7,606 nt of DNA, taken from Helicobacter sp. (GTDB lineage Bacteria > Campylobacterota > Campylobacteria > Campylobacterales > Helicobacteraceae). The position numbers and the translations under genes are program-made. Location: assembly GCA_029257755.1 (NCBI GenBank), contig JARIAP010000167.1, forward strand, positions 1 through 7,606, read 5' to 3'. Shown piece after piece: positions 7,150-7,606 of the stretch; within the stretch, counting starts at the first letter, position 1; the number at the start of each line of letters is the position of its first letter. Under the pieces are notes generated by a model, which searched no databases, was not told the DNA's origin, and saw nothing but the letters and a program-made list of their open reading frames with translations.

Positions 7150-7252
7150 TTTTTTATATAAAAAAATTAATAATTTAAACTGCAAAAAATAGTATTAATA
7201 ATAAAATGAAACACATAATAATATTTATGTTTTATTCTAAATAAAGTATTTT

Positions 7253-7273
7253 TTAAATACATATTGTATTTAA
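7253..7273. repeat. operator-like dyad, copy 1, upstream of metY
   Basis: A perfect 9-3-9 inverted repeat whose inner 17 bases are AAATACA-TAT-TGTATTT, flanked by matching TT/AA. An identical 18-base core recurs 44 bases downstream (7299-7316). Exact symmetry plus exact repetition in a divergent promoter region points to a binding site for a dimeric regulator; the protein is unknown. Confidence 0.6.
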
Positions 7274-7296
7274 CAAATTATATTTTACATTTTTTT

Positions 7297-7317
7297 ATAA
7301 ATACATATTGTATTTAT
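7297..7317. repeat. operator-like dyad, copy 2, abutting the metY promoter
   Basis: Same core as copy 1, AAATACA-TAT-TGTATTT, here flanked by AT/AT to give a second perfect 9-3-9 dyad. The outer flanks differ from copy 1 (TT..AA) yet symmetry is kept, which argues for selection on the dyad rather than plain duplication. It ends where the putative metY -35 begins, so a bound protein would be expected to affect metY transcription. Confidence 0.6.
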
Positions 7318-7346
7318 TAACTTTTTATGCTATCATTCTATACAAT
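7317..7346 (+). promoter_or_regulatory. probable metY promoter
   Basis: TTAACT (7317-7322) and TACAAT (7341-7346, five of six bases of TATAAT) are separated by 18 bases. This would give a very short leader (about 13 bases) with the ribosome binding site at 7354-7360. An alternative -10, TATGCT (7326-7331), would give a leader near 28 bases. In both cases the second dyad overlaps or abuts the -35 region. Confidence 0.4.
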
Positions 7347-7365
7347 TTTATTTAAAGGAGTATTT

Positions 7366-7606
7366 ATGGCAAATTTAGAACATACAAATTTCTCACAAGA
7401 GACTTTAGCATTACATGTAGGTTATAATTATGATATACAGAGAACCATAAGTGTGCCTATATATCAAAATACTGCATATAGTTTTGAGAATCTACAACAA
7501 GCAGCAGCTCGATTTAGTTTGCAGGAATTAGGAAATATATATTCAAGGCTTACTAATCAAACCGTTGATATATTGGGAGCAAGACTAGCAGCCATTGAAG
7601 GCGGAG
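7366..7606 (+). CDS. metY: O-acetylhomoserine sulfhydrylase (aminocarboxypropyltransferase), N-terminal part
   Basis: Eighty codons are present before the window ends; the full protein should be about 420-430 residues. The enzyme is PLP-dependent (Cys/Met metabolism family) and makes homocysteine from O-acetylhomoserine and sulfide, a direct-sulfhydrylation route to methionine in the cytoplasm. The visible part fits the family: ETLALHVGY (12-20), SVPIYQNTAYSF (29-40), FSLQELGNIYSRLTNQT (50-66) with the Tyr59/Arg61 pair (YxR) that binds PLP phosphate of the neighbouring subunit, and DILGARLAAIEGG (68-80). The extended F-LQELGNIYSR form favours MetY over MetB or MetZ, though the catalytic Lys is outside the window. 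Here NQT replaces the usual NPT. The ATG is well supported by AAAGGAG (7354-7360) five bases upstream. It is divergent from the antiporter gene, with two identical dyads in front suggesting regulation. Confidence 0.9.
   Translation, partial: MANLEHTNFSQETLALHVGYNYDIQRTISVPIYQNTAYSFENLQQAAARFSLQELGNIYSRLTNQTVDILGARLAAIEGG

Noticed and set aside
7139..7252. Fur-box-like TAATAAT runs upstream of the antiporter
   Set aside because: They are scattered and imperfect, and expected by chance in sequence this AT-rich.

Overview
The window is very AT-rich. It codes mainly on the minus strand, uses A/T-ending codons heavily, and looks like Campylobacterota, most likely a Helicobacter-type genome. The best taxonomic clue is pyrD (class 2 dihydroorotate dehydrogenase) overlapping by 4 nt a secreted M16 zinc peptidase. 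From memory, that gene pair also occurs in Helicobacter pylori (HP1011 pyrD / HP1012, often named pqqE). The genus is inferred and was not tested by any search.

Layout, left to right. (1) 26-601 (+) encodes a small exported protein of unknown function with six cysteines. (2) 670-1438 (-) is a broken NYN (LabA/DUF88-type nuclease) plus OST-HTH/LOTUS gene. Promoter, ribosome binding site and all domains are still visible. The start codon is destroyed by what looks like a one-base insertion, and a TGA replaces the conserved Trp of the 'GDW' motif, so only a 180-residue C-terminal ORF remains open. (3) 1439-1735 has no gene. (4) 1736-2557 (-) encodes a 273-residue protein with uracil-DNA-glycosylase-superfamily-like motifs. 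(5) 2558-2848 has no gene. (6) 2849-5217 (-) is the pyrD-M16 peptidase operon with its own extended -10 promoter. (7) 5348-7138 (-) encodes a KefB/KefC-like CPA2 cation:proton antiporter with a C-terminal NAD-binding RCK domain. Its annotated ATG is doubtful, because the only good ribosome binding site points to an ATA codon 19 codons downstream. (8) 7139-7365 is the divergent intergenic region, carrying two identical 21-nt dyads beside the promoter of (9) metY (+), which runs off the right end.

Reading across genes: the right half holds housekeeping functions (pyrimidine synthesis, envelope proteolysis, ion homeostasis, sulfhydrylation to homocysteine). The left third looks like an accessory and decaying region, with a nucleic-acid-binding pseudogene, a UDG-like orphan and long empty spacers. 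The most interesting items are the two-lesion NYN-OST-HTH pseudogene, the twin operator-like dyads in front of metY, and the non-canonical or lost start codon of the antiporter gene. I found no clear evidence of a wholly new multi-gene system.
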